From positions 124,001 through 188,000 of the forward strand of contig NZ_BMWC01000001.1 of the NCBI RefSeq assembly GCF_014651035.1: 64,000 nt of DNA. The letters are read 5' to 3'. Origin of the DNA: Streptomyces lomondensis (lineage in GTDB: Bacteria; Actinomycetota; Actinomycetes; Streptomycetales; Streptomycetaceae). Positions 45,956 through 53,436 of this stretch are shown here, piece after piece. The notes under the pieces were generated by a model. That model saw only the letters and a list, made by a program, of their open reading frames with translations, ran no database searches and had not been told where the DNA came from. Made by a program: the position numbers and the translations under genes. Positions within the stretch are counted from its first letter, which is position 1; each line of letters opens with the position of its first letter.

Positions 45956-47446
45956 ATGACCACCGCGCAGGCCGGGACCGGCCGAACCGTCACCACCGAC
46001 ATACCCGCCCGCCTCGACCGCCTCCCGTGGTCGCGCTGGCACTGGACGATCGTCATCGGCCTCGGCACCGTGTGGATCCTCGACGGCCTCGAAGTCACCG
46101 TCGTGGGCAACATCGCCGGCCGCCTGTCGGAACCCGGCAGCGGCCTGCCCATCACCTCCGGCGAGGTCACCGGCCTCGCCGCCGCCCTGTACGTGGCGGG
46201 AGCCTGCTCGGGCGCCCTGTTCTGGGGCCGCCTGACGGACAAGTGGGGCCGTAAAAAACTCTTCATGATCACCCTGGCGGTCTACCTCGGCGCCACCGCC
46301 CTCACCGCGATCGCCTTCGACACCTGGTGGTTCTTCCTCTTCCGCTTCCTCACCGGCTTCGGCATCGGCGGCGAGTACGCGGCGATCAACTCCGCGATCG
46401 ACGAACTGATCCCCAAGGAGTACCGGGGCCGCGTCGACCTGATGATCAACGGCAGCTTCTGGCTGGGCGCGGTCTTCGGATCGCTGCTGTCGATCGTCGC
46501 GCTGGACACGGACCTCTTCGCGGCGAACGTCGGCTGGCGCCTCACGTTCGCACTCGGCGCGGTCCTGGCCCTGGTCATCCTCCTGGTCCGCCGGCACGTC
46601 CCGGAGAGCCCCCGCTGGCTGCTCATCCACGGCCGTGACGGCGAGGCGGAACGCATCGTCTCCTCCATCGAACGGAAGATCGAGGAGGAGCGGGGCGAGC
46701 CGCTGCCGCGGCCGGACGGCGAGATCACCATCCACCAGCGCCGCAGCGTCTCCTTCCTGGAGATCGGCCGCACGGTGTTCTCCGACTACCGCCGCCGCGC
46801 GATCCTCGGCTTCTCCCTCTTCATCGGCCAGGCCTTCCTCTACAACGCGATCACCTTCGGCTTCGGCGCCATCCTGACGACGTTCTACGACGTCCCGACC
46901 GGCAGCACCGGTTACTACTTCGCGGTCATCGCCCTCGGCAACTTCTTCGGCCCGCTGCTCCTCGGCAAGCTCTTCGACACGGTCGGCCGCCGCGTGATGA
47001 TCTCCGGCACCTACCTGCTCTCCGGCCTGCTCCTCTTCGGCACGGCCTGGCTCTTCGACCAGGGCGCGCTGAGCGCGGGCACGCTGACGGCCTGCTGGTG
47101 CGCGGTGCTGTTCTTCGCCTCGGCCGGCGCGTCCAGCGCCTACCTGACGGTCTCCGAGGTCTTCCCGATGGAGACCCGCGCCATGTCCATCGCCTTCTTC
47201 TACGCCATCGGCACGGCGGCCGGCGGCATCAGCGGCCCGCTCCTCTTCGCCGACCTCACCGGCACGGGCCAGGTCGGCGACACGGTCCTCGCGTTCCAGA
47301 TCGGCGCGGCGCTGATGTGCCTGGCGGGCATCGCGGCGGCGATCCTCGCGGTCCGGGCGGAACGCCGCTCCCTGGAGGACATCGCCAAGCCCCTGACGGC
47401 GACGTCGGCGGACAAAGCGCGCCCGAGGTCGAGGACGACGACCTGA
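45956..47446 (+). CDS. Major facilitator superfamily transporter (sugar/metabolite:H+ symporter type)
   Basis: 496 residues, 12 membrane helices. It has the SP-family signatures: GRLTDKWGRKKLFM between helices 2 and 3, FRFLTGFGIGGEYAAINSAI, and PESPRWLLIHGRDGEAERIV in the central loop; the second half repeats GKLFDTVGRRVMISG. The start ATG 45956 has GGAGGG upstream (GAGGAGGGAGCCC). The large central loop (about 220-270) is charged. The substrate is unknown; nearest types carry sugars, aromatic acids or metabolites. The gene is followed by a 390-bp repeat tract. Confidence 0.92.
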   Translation: MTTAQAGTGRTVTTDIPARLDRLPWSRWHWTIVIGLGTVWILDGLEVTVVGNIAGRLSEPGSGLPITSGEVTGLAAALYVAGACSGALFWGRLTDKWGRKKLFMITLAVYLGATALTAIAFDTWWFFLFRFLTGFGIGGEYAAINSAIDELIPKEYRGRVDLMINGSFWLGAVFGSLLSIVALDTDLFAANVGWRLTFALGAVLALVILLVRRHVPESPRWLLIHGRDGEAERIVSSIERKIEEERGEPLPRPDGEITIHQRRSVSFLEIGRTVFSDYRRRAILGFSLFIGQAFLYNAITFGFGAILTTFYDVPTGSTGYYFAVIALGNFFGPLLLGKLFDTVGRRVMISGTYLLSGLLLFGTAWLFDQGALSAGTLTACWCAVLFFASAGASSAYLTVSEVFPMETRAMSIAFFYAIGTAAGGISGPLLFADLTGTGQVGDTVLAFQIGAALMCLAGIAAAILAVRAERRSLEDIAKPLTATSADKARPRSRTTT

Positions 47447-47544
47447 GCCGCGCCGCGGGCGGCGGTGCGGCCGCTGGGCGACGGAGTCCAGGGGCTACGG
47501 CGATGAGGGAGCAGGGCTGCGGCCACCGGGCTCATTGGGCTGGG

Positions 47545-47800
47545 GCCTACGGGGGCCAGGGGTTGCGGGGCTCGGGGGTGAGGGGCTCGGACTTACGCGG
47601 GTCAGGGGCTGCGGCCCGACCGGGCCAGGGGCTGCGGCCCACGGGCCCAAGAGCTCGGGCTCACGCGGGCCAGGGGCTACGGCCCCACTGGGCCCAGAGG
47701 ACCGGACTCACGCGGGCCAGGGGCTGCGGCCCAGGGGGCCAGAGGCTGCGGCCCACGGGTCCCAAGAGCTCGGACTCAAGCTGGCCAAGGGCTACAGCCC
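47545..47800. repeat. Degenerate tandem repeat tract in a 391-bp gene-free stretch
   Basis: Between the MFS stop (47446) and the convergent lyase stop (47838) no credible gene exists. From about 47545 a motif close to GGGCCAGGGGCTGCGGCCCA recurs with small changes at about 47563, 47616, 47640, 47673, 47720 and 47736, interleaved with CCCAAGAGCTCGGACTCA and ACGCGGGCC. Copies vary in length (about 20-70 bases) and are clearly related. The units have short self-complementary parts (GGGCCAG...GGCCC) that could fold. Confidence 0.7.
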
Positions 47801-47837
47801 CCATGGGACCCCGGGCTACCGCGGGAGCGCCCAGGTG

Positions 47838-49286
47838 TTACTGGGTCCCACCCCGTCGTCGCAGCAGCAGCAACCCGCCCGCGACAGCGGTGATGCCCGC
47901 GGCGGCGGCCCAGCCCACGGCCTCCTCCGACCCGGTGGCGGCGAGGTCACGGCCCGCGGCGGGGGACGCCGAGGCACTCGTCGCCGTCCCCTGCGGCCGA
48001 ACATCACCGGCCCCACCGGACGGGTCACCGGACGGGCTCGGCGTCGCCGCCGGATCCGCCGCCTTGTCCCGCGTGAACGCCAACGTGCCGAAGCCCAGCT
48101 GGTCGTAGCCCCCGCTGTTCGGCCCGTAGTCGCCGCCCCCGCCCTCCGGCGCGGTCTTGGCGGCGGCACGCGTGACGTACGAGGCCGACAGCCCCCGCCG
48201 CTTGGTGTAGTGGTTGGCGATCATCGCCCAGATGGGACGGGTCATGGCCGGATCCGCCGCCGCGACATCGGAGGCGGTCTCACTGCCCGACCACCCGCCG
48301 ATCGCCCCCTTCTTCCGCGTGTTGGCGGTATACGGCACATCCCCGCCCAGGCTCCACTTGGCCACGTACTGCGCACCCTTGAGGAACCGGCTGTCGTCGT
48401 AGCCGTACAGATCGACGCCCTGGTTCCACGCCATCTCGCACACCGTGCCCATCAGCCCGACCCCGAGCAGCGCGTGCCCCTGGTCCCGCCCGGCCTCGAC
48501 CCACTCGCCGAGCCCGTCCTCGTGCACGACCGGGATCGCGTGCTTGACCGACCCCATGCCGTCCCCGTGCTTGAAGTACTCCACGGCCCGGTCGACGATG
48601 GCCCGTTCGTCGCAGAAGATCCCGGTGGCGAGCACACAGGCGATCGCCGTCAGGTCCCAGTTGGGCCAGTAGTTGGTGACGACGGCGTTGTTGTGACGGG
48701 TCAGGAAGTCGTCGCTGAGCGGATGGAAGACGTCCATCAGCAGCTCCTGGGCGCGCCCGAGCCGGAAGTCCCCGTGCTCCCGCACGAGTTCCGCCGCATT
48801 GGCGAACTGGTAGCCGTACAACCCCGCCGCCAGGAACCGGTCGGCACTGCCCTCCAGCGCGGTCAGCTTCCCCGACCAGGCGTTGAGGATCGCCACGGCG
48901 GTGTCGGCGTGCGCCTCCTCGCCACTGACGTGGTACCGCAGGGCGTTCTGGTAGGCGGCGTGGATGTCGTTGTAGAGGATCCGGTAGTTCTCCGGCGTAC
49001 CCGACCCTCGGTACACGGTGGCCTGCGGATTCGCCTGCCAGCCGCTCTGCGCGTGCCGGTTGGCGGTGAGCTTGGCGAACCCGGCCGTGTAGGGTCTCGC
49101 GCCCGCCTTCACCTTGGCCGCCATACGGTCCAGATCGGTACGGGTGTGCAGCAGGCCGGGGTGGGCGAAGGGGCCGTCGGCGGCGGTGGCGGGCACGGCC
49201 GTACCCACACCGGCGCCGATACCGACGGCTCCGGCTGCCGCGCCCGCGGCCTTCAGCATGCTCCGGCGGCTGATCTGTCGTGTCAC
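47838..49286 (-). CDS. Tat-exported alginate-lyase-domain protein with LAXTG cell-wall sorting signal
   Basis: 482 residues from GTG 49284-49286. The N-terminus has a twin-arginine signal (SRRSMLKAAGAAAGAVGIGA). The catalytic region matches the alginate lyase (PL5-like) helical barrel: HPGLLHTRTDLDRMAAKVKA, RHNNAVVTNYWPNWDLTAIA and GLGEWVEAGRDQGHALLGVG. The C-terminus has a Pro/Ser linker, the sortase signal LAATG, a hydrophobic helix and RRRGG, as for class E sortases (LAXTG). The mature enzyme should be covalently attached to the wall. It degrades a uronic-acid or related polysaccharide (family inference). Confidence 0.9.
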   Translation of the reverse strand: MTRQISRRSMLKAAGAAAGAVGIGAGVGTAVPATAADGPFAHPGLLHTRTDLDRMAAKVKAGARPYTAGFAKLTANRHAQSGWQANPQATVYRGSGTPENYRILYNDIHAAYQNALRYHVSGEEAHADTAVAILNAWSGKLTALEGSADRFLAAGLYGYQFANAAELVREHGDFRLGRAQELLMDVFHPLSDDFLTRHNNAVVTNYWPNWDLTAIACVLATGIFCDERAIVDRAVEYFKHGDGMGSVKHAIPVVHEDGLGEWVEAGRDQGHALLGVGLMGTVCEMAWNQGVDLYGYDDSRFLKGAQYVAKWSLGGDVPYTANTRKKGAIGGWSGSETASDVAAADPAMTRPIWAMIANHYTKRRGLSASYVTRAAAKTAPEGGGGDYGPNSGGYDQLGFGTLAFTRDKAADPAATPSPSGDPSGGAGDVRPQGTATSASASPAAGRDLAATGSEEAVGWAAAAGITAVAGGLLLLRRRGGTQ

Positions 49287-49374
49287 GTCGTCGTACCTCA
49301 GCGTCGTAAGTCGCGTACCTGCGGGGGACGGTGAGGAGACGGCCGGACCGTGCAGGCGATAACAAAAACTGCGC

Positions 49375-49380
49375 TATAGT
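49375..49380 (+). promoter_or_regulatory. -10-like element for the small RNA candidate
   Basis: TATAGT at 49375-49380, within a locally AT-rich stretch (ATAACAAAAACTGCGCTATAGT). It would place transcription start near 49387. No convincing -35 box was found, so promoter strength is uncertain. Confidence 0.4.
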
Positions 49381-49386
49381 TGATCT

Positions 49387-49532
49387 GCATCCGGTCGCCG
49401 GAACTCCGGCAGACGGACAGTGCGTTGGTGGTCCAAGGAAAGACGCCCCACTTCCTGTGGGGAGATGCAGGTGCAAGGCCTGCCCGGCGCTCCGACAAGA
49501 ACCCGGCCCTGGGTTTCAGGGCCGGGTTCTTT
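49387..49532 (+). ncRNA. Free-standing small RNA candidate with a tRNA-like 3' half
   Basis: A ~145-nt unit between a -10-like TATAGT and a strong terminator, not leading into any gene. The 3' half has tRNA geometry: CCCCA-CTTCCTG-TGGGG (49446-49462, 5-bp stem with 7-nt loop and U at loop position 2), AGAT, GCAGG-TGCAAGG-CCTGC (49467-49483, T-arm-like) directly followed by CCGGCG (49484-49489), which pairs with CGCCGG (49396-49401) like an acceptor stem; TCC follows. The D-arm region is replaced by 44 nt. The T-loop lacks TTC. No known Rfam family is recognised by me. Confidence 0.5.
49498..49532 (+). terminator. Terminator of the small RNA candidate
   Basis: A perfect 14-bp stem AGAACCCGGCCCTG (49498-49511) / CAGGGCCGGGTTCT (49517-49530), 5-base loop, then TT. 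Also positioned to stop the convergent membrane-protein gene at 49602. Confidence 0.9.
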
Positions 49533-49601
49533 GCTGTGCGCTCGGTGTACTGGCTGGGGGGCGGCCGGTCGGTGCGCCCGTAGTGACTGACCGCCGGCCG
49601 C

Positions 49602-49841
49602 TCAGCCGCGCCGGTCCGCCACCACCCACGACGCCAGCCCCACAGCCCCCGCCACCCCGAACACGGCAGGCCAGGCCCCGACCTTCTTGGCCAGCGGATG
49701 CGACCCGGCGAACGCGGCGACATACGCGGCCGACAACGCCCCCGCGGCCACCCCGCCGGCCTGCTGCCGCCACTGCCGCGCGGCCGCCGCCCCGGCGACG
49801 GCGAGCACGACCCCGCCGAGCTGCCGCTTCCTGCTCGGCAT
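49602..49841 (-). CDS. Small two-helix membrane protein
   Basis: 79 residues from ATG 49841. A basic start MPSRKRQ, then two hydrophobic Ala/Gly/Val-rich segments (about 9-22 and 28-48, 58-72 for a possible third), ending WVVADRRG. Divergent from hsp20, with 96 bases between the starts and a shared promoter region. Function unknown; its position next to hsp20 might mean co-regulation by heat or envelope stress. Confidence 0.75.
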   Translation of the reverse strand: MPSRKRQLGGVVLAVAGAAAARQWRQQAGGVAAGALSAAYVAAFAGSHPLAKKVGAWPAVFGVAGAVGLASWVVADRRG

Positions 49842-49851
49842 GAGTCGAGGC

Positions 49852-49880
49852 TTGTCAAGTTTCCTCCTCCGAGCTATATA
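49852..49880 (+). promoter_or_regulatory. Near-consensus promoter of the hsp20 gene
   Basis: TTGTCA (49852-49857), 17-base spacer, TATATA (49875-49880). This is close to the HrdB (sigma-70) consensus, unusual in such GC-rich DNA, and lies 57 bases before the start codon. No HspR/HAIR or CIRCE palindrome is obvious nearby. Confidence 0.75.
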
Positions 49881-49937
49881 AGAAGACGCAGAACGTAAGG
49901 GCATCGCACAGGCAGCGCCTGAAGAGAGGAGTGACCA

Positions 49938-50363
49938 GTGATGCTCATGCGCACGGACCCCTTCCGTGAACTCGACCGACTCACCCAGCAGGTCTTCGGC
50001 CCGGCCACCCGCGCGTCGGCCATGGCGATGGACGCCTACCGCTCCGGGGACGAGTTCCTCGTCCACTTCGACCTCCCCGGGATCGACCCCGAGTCGATCG
50101 AGCTGGACGTCGAGCGCAACGTCCTGAACGTGCGAGCGGAGCGCAGGTCCCCCGCCCCCGAGGGCGCGGAGCTGCTGGTCGCCGAGCGTCCCACCGGCAG
50201 CTTCACCCGCCAGCTCTTCCTCGGCGACACGCTGGACACGGACCGCATCGACGCCTCGTACGAGGCGGGCGTCCTGACCCTGCGCATCCCGGTGGCCGAG
50301 CAGGCCAAGCCCCGCCGCATCCAGATCACGGGCGGCGACAGCCGCAAGCAGCTCAGCGGCTGA
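49938..50363 (+). CDS. Hsp20/alpha-crystallin small heat-shock protein
   Basis: 141 residues from GTG 49938 (GTG ATG CTC ATG, three possible starts; the ribosome binding site AGAGGAG favours the first). The alpha-crystallin domain spans about 35-125: [47 protein letters not shown] with the conserved G-V-L motif. A short C-terminal tail follows. It is an ATP-independent holdase for unfolded proteins. Preceded by an unusually good sigma-70-type promoter and followed by a hairpin. Confidence 0.95.
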   Translation: MMLMRTDPFRELDRLTQQVFGPATRASAMAMDAYRSGDEFLVHFDLPGIDPESIELDVERNVLNVRAERRSPAPEGAELLVAERPTGSFTRQLFLGDTLDTDRIDASYEAGVLTLRIPVAEQAKPRRIQITGGDSRKQLSG

Positions 50364-50390
50364 CCGCGGCCCCGTACCCACGCACCCAGA

Positions 50391-50437
50391 GGGCTGTCCC
50401 GGGCTGTCCCGAGGACGTCCCACCCCCGGGACAGCCC
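50391..50437 (+). terminator. Hairpin after hsp20, built on a direct repeat
   Basis: GGGCTGTCCC is present twice in tandem (50391-50400, 50401-50410) and its complement GGGACAGCCC at 50428-50437, so either copy can form a 10-bp stem. Lies 28 bases after the hsp20 stop. Confidence 0.65.
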
Positions 50438-50518
50438 AGCACCCCACCCCCACCCCGCGCCGCCGGCGTCGGAGCCCGGCGGCACGGGGCAGGACAGCAT
50501 CCGGAGGAAGACCCGCAC

Positions 50519-51034
50519 ATGAGCGCGACGACGGTGCACAGTGTGACGACGGTGCCCAGCGTGACGATGTCACCCACGACCCCGACGACCCTGATCCCCG
50601 CCCCGCCGCACCACCCCCGCCCCCGCGGCGGCGACGACGCCTGGACCGAACTGATCGAGGCGGTGCGGGAGTCGGGCCAGTACACCACCAGGTCGGAGGC
50701 GGAGCGGGTCACCCGTATCGTCCTGTCAGCCCTCGGCGGCCACGTGATCGGCGACGAACGGGTCGACCTCGCCCGCGCCCTGCCCGAAGAGGCCGCCAGA
50801 GTGGTCGCCGCCCAGATCCCGGTGACGCGCCGGCTCACGGCGGCGGAGTTCGTCGAATCGGTCGCGGCCCGCATCGAGGGAGCCACCCCCGCCACGGCCC
50901 GCTGGGACGTCAGCTCCGTCCTCAGCGTGCTGCCGGACCTGGTCGGCGACGACCTGGTCACCCGCGTCCTGGCCCAACTCCCGCCGGGATACGCCCTGCT
51001 GTTCGGCCGCGCGGACCTGTGCCCGACGGCGTGA
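50519..51034 (+). CDS. DUF2267 protein
   Basis: 171 residues from ATG 50519. The Thr/Pro-rich N-terminus (about 1-38) is disordered. The DUF2267 helical domain follows: WTELIEAVRESGQYTTRSEA, ERVTRIVLSALGGHVIGDER, VDLARALPEEAARVVAAQIP, and continues with a second related repeat. Often found next to hsp20 and other stress genes in actinobacteria; function unclear. The stop codon lies in an octamer repeat (GTGACGCC). Confidence 0.88.
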   Translation: MSATTVHSVTTVPSVTMSPTTPTTLIPAPPHHPRPRGGDDAWTELIEAVRESGQYTTRSEAERVTRIVLSALGGHVIGDERVDLARALPEEAARVVAAQIPVTRRLTAAEFVESVAARIEGATPATARWDVSSVLSVLPDLVGDDLVTRVLAQLPPGYALLFGRADLCPTA

Positions 51035-51054
51035 CGCCGTGACGCCGTGACGCC
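51031..51054 (+). repeat. Octamer tandem repeat (GTGACGCC)x3
   Basis: GTGACGCC three times (51031-51054), followed by GTGATCC. The first copy contains the DUF2267 stop codon TGA (51032-51034). Confidence 0.9.
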
Positions 51055-51115
51055 GTGATCCGAGGCGGGCGGTGAGGGGAGAATCGGGCCGGATCACCCA
51101 CCGGAAGAAGGCCAG

Positions 51116-51620
51116 TTGAACGCCCCTGACCCGACCGTCCTCACGACTGCGGACGGCATCCGCATCGCCTACCGCGATCACCGATCCACGCCGGAGCCCG
51201 CCCGCGACCCCGTCCTCCTCCTGCACGGCCTGGCAGGCCACCAGGGCGAGTGGGACGGGGTCGCCGCCCGCCTGTCCGCCGACGGCCACCGCGTGGTGAC
51301 GTACGACGCCCGGGGCCACGGCGCCAGCACCCGCCCTGGAGCAACGAGAGGACGGCTGGCACCCGGCGTTCGACCGCTCCACGATCATCGCCACGGTCGC
51401 CGAACTGGCCACCACGGCCTACTGGCCCGAGTGGTCCCGCATCACCTGCCCGACCCTCCTCATCCAGGGCGAACACGGCACGATGCCCCCGGACGAACCG
51501 GCCACGATGCTCACCCACCGCCCGGCCACCCGCCTCACCCGCATCCCGAACGCCGGCCACGACGTCCACCTGGACCAGCCGGACGGCCTCTACGAGGCGA
51601 TCAGAACCTTCCTGGCGTGA
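51116..51620 (+). pseudogene. Alpha/beta hydrolase with a large internal deletion
   Basis: The first part, from TTG 51116, encodes VLTTADGIRIAYRDHRST, PVLLLHGLAGHQGEWDGVAA and VVTYDARGHGASTRP (strand, oxyanion loop). At about 51343 the frame changes, and the end of the domain continues as EDGWHPAFDRSTIIATVAEL, then TYWPEWSRITCPTLLIQGEH, NAGHDVHLDQPDGLYEAIRT, with the catalytic-His region, to TGA 51618-51620. The central 100 or so residues including the GxSxG nucleophile elbow are missing. One deletion explains length and frame. The product cannot be an active hydrolase. Confidence 0.9.
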
Positions 51621-51647
51621 GCCCCCGCCCCCGCCCCGCCCCCGTCC

Positions 51648-51678
51648 TTGACCTCAACCAAACTTGAGGTCCTACGTT
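51648..51678 (+). promoter_or_regulatory. MerR-type promoter with palindromic operator
   Basis: TTGACC (51648-51653), 19-base spacer, TACGTT (51673-51678). The spacer contains the inverted repeat GACCTCAA (51650-51657) / TTGAGGTC (51664-51671). The unusual 19-bp spacing and central palindrome are the hallmarks of promoters activated by MerR/SoxR-family regulators; the CCTCAA/TTGAGG halves resemble SoxR-type sites. The start of the MarR-like gene is 7 bases downstream, so the transcript would be almost leaderless. Confidence 0.75.
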
Positions 51679-51684
51679 GCTCGC

Positions 51685-52161
51685 ATGACCACAGAGGCCG
51701 AAACCCTGAAGGAATACCCCGACGAGGAACTGGCCGCACAGCCCATCGGCGCATGGACCGGCGAGGCCTTCCGGAGGGTGGTAGGAGCCCTACGAGCCCA
51801 ACTCGCGGTCGAGAACCTCACCCAGCCCCACTGGTGGACCCTCAACCACGTCGCCGGCGCCCCCGGCACCTGGACCCGCACCACGCTGACCGACCGCCTC
51901 ACCCCCTACGACGACCAGAACACCGACTTCGACCAGGTCTACGACGACCTGATCACCCGAGGCTGGCTCACGGAGGACGCGACGGGCGCCATGACCCTCA
52001 CCGACCAGGGCGAGGCGGGCCGCCTCCGCGCCCGCGACCGCAACCTCCAGGTCCACCACCAGGCCCACGAGGGCATCGACACGGCCGACTTCGTCACCAC
52101 CATCAACGTCCTGCGCCGGATCGTCGCCAACCTCGGCGGCAACGGGAACCTGCCCGACTAG
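51685..52161 (+). CDS. MarR-like winged-helix protein
   Basis: 158 residues from ATG 51685. The protein begins MTTEAETLKEYPDEELAAQP, followed by helix AFRRVVGALRAQLAVENLTQ and PHWWTLNHVAGAPGTWTRTT; the winged helix continues LTDRLTPYDDQNTDFDQVYD and DLITRGWLTEDATGAMTLTD, with a C-terminal dimerisation helix. The pattern is that of the Streptomyces MarR-like group in which the recognition helix is atypical. It lies behind a MerR-type promoter, so it may be a target of redox or xenobiotic control. It could be autoregulatory via the same palindrome. Confidence 0.8.
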   Translation: MTTEAETLKEYPDEELAAQPIGAWTGEAFRRVVGALRAQLAVENLTQPHWWTLNHVAGAPGTWTRTTLTDRLTPYDDQNTDFDQVYDDLITRGWLTEDATGAMTLTDQGEAGRLRARDRNLQVHHQAHEGIDTADFVTTINVLRRIVANLGGNGNLPD

Positions 52162-52177
52162 TCACTCGACTCGAGCC

Positions 52178-53161
52178 TCAGCAACCCGGGCACATCGCGG
52201 GCAGGCGTGACACGCGCGTGCCCTCGCCGAGGACTCCGCCGGCCGGGCCGAGCAGGTGGGCCGAGCGGGTCACGACGTCCGCGGTCAGCCGGGGTCCGCG
52301 CAGCGCGGGATCCTCGGCGAGCGCGGTGGCCAGCGCGGTGAGCGCCACCCGGGCCCGGCGGACCAGGCACAGCTCCGGGTGGACGGCCCACACGGGCAGC
52401 CCCCGCGCCGCCCCGGCCAGGGCGGGGAAGGACGGCAGCCCGCACTCGGCGGGCACGAGCACCGCTTCGTACCGGTCCGCGCCGGGCAGCGCGCGCAGGA
52501 GAGGGGGGAGCCGTTCCTGCGGGGCGAGCAGGGCCAGGGCGGTGGCGGTGGCGGTGGCGCCGGTGCCGTGCCCGCGCTCGGGCGTCCGCGGGCGGTGCGC
52601 GGCGGTCCGCACGGCCCCTGACATGAGGATGTCCGCGTCTGGCACCAGGATGTCCGCGTCTGTGGCCAGGATGTCCGCGTCCCGCACCTCCACCGCCAGC
52701 CCCACCGCACGGGCCGCGTCGGCGACGCGTTCGGCGAGGGAGTCGCTGTCGCCTGCGGTGCCGGGCGAGGGCGGCCCCGCCGTGGCGGCCACCACGTGCA
52801 GGAGGCTCGCGCCCAGGGCCACGGCACCCTCGGCCAGCGTCCGCGCGAGCCGGCTGTCGTCGGCCGCCCAGCTCGCCGCGGGCGGACGGCCCCGTACGAA
52901 GGGCAGCAGGCAGGCGAGCCGGGCCTCCTCATAGGCCGCGATCGCACCGTCGGCCACGGTGGGGTCGGCGTGGCCGACGACCGCCGCGTAGCCCTCGGCG
53001 GTGACGGCGTCGGCGACGCCCCGGGCCTCGTGGTGCACATGCCAGTCGGCCGCTCCCGGGGCGACGGCACGGATGCGGTCCACCTCCGCGAGGAGGACCG
53101 CCCCCGACGCCGTGCGCGGCCCGGTCAGCGGTGCGACGACTGCGACGGCCGGTGCGGGCAC
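52178..53161 (-). CDS. Periplasmic-binding-protein-like (LIVBP fold) protein without a signal peptide
   Basis: 327 residues from GTG 53161. It opens like a Leu/Ile/Val-binding fold: PAVAVVAPLTGPRTASGAVL, then GYAAVVGHADPTVADGAIAA and LHVVAATAGPPS. There is no signal sequence, so it probably stays cytoplasmic or is a derived domain. Residues about 175-195 contain the tandem DADIL repeat (RDADILATDADILVPDADIL). It ends in CPGC, two Cys residues four apart. It starts 5 bases downstream of the small NDSFIWG gene and is probably co-transcribed. No known function. Confidence 0.6.
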   Translation of the reverse strand: MPAPAVAVVAPLTGPRTASGAVLLAEVDRIRAVAPGAADWHVHHEARGVADAVTAEGYAAVVGHADPTVADGAIAAYEEARLACLLPFVRGRPPAASWAADDSRLARTLAEGAVALGASLLHVVAATAGPPSPGTAGDSDSLAERVADAARAVGLAVEVRDADILATDADILVPDADILMSGAVRTAAHRPRTPERGHGTGATATATALALLAPQERLPPLLRALPGADRYEAVLVPAECGLPSFPALAGAARGLPVWAVHPELCLVRRARVALTALATALAEDPALRGPRLTADVVTRSAHLLGPAGGVLGEGTRVSRLPAMCPGC

Positions 53162-53166
53162 GGCGG

Positions 53167-53436
53167 TCAGCCCCAGATGAAGGAGTCGTTCGCGTCGGCG
53201 GCCACCGTCCCGCTCCCCGGCGCGACCGGGGCCGCCGCGCCGAGCAGCAGGGCGGCGGTGGCCAAGGCCGCGGCGAGGGCCGCCGACAGGGCCGTACGGA
53301 GGGCCGTACGGGCGCCGCGCATGGGACGAGCCGCACGACTGCCCCGTACGGGAAGCTCCCCGGACCCGGCGGCGAGGGCGACGAGGGCGGGGGACGGGGA
53401 CGTCGTGAGCGGCGTGTTCGGGGCGGTGGTGGGCAT
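53167..53436 (-). CDS. Small membrane protein ending in NDSFIWG
   Basis: 89 residues from ATG 53436, with an AGGAGG site 6 bases upstream, so the start is well supported. The N-terminal 50 residues are Thr/Pro/Ala-rich, then one membrane helix (TALRTALSAALAAALATAAL), then APGSGTVAADANDSFIWG at the C-terminus. It is followed closely by the LIVBP-like gene. The unusual conserved-looking C-terminus could be a recognition sequence or peptide precursor tail, but that is guesswork. Confidence 0.65.
   Translation of the reverse strand: MPTTAPNTPLTTSPSPALVALAAGSGELPVRGSRAARPMRGARTALRTALSAALAAALATAALLLGAAAPVAPGSGTVAADANDSFIWG

Noticed and set aside
47545..47800. CRISPR array in the repeat tract
   Set aside because: Units are degenerate, spacers are not of constant length and are themselves related to the repeats; no cas genes.
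49446..49493. Functional tRNA-Gly(UCC) gene
   Set aside because: The D-arm is absent, T-loop lacks TTC, position after the anticodon is T rather than a purine and the acceptor has only six pairs; kept only as a tRNA-like RNA.
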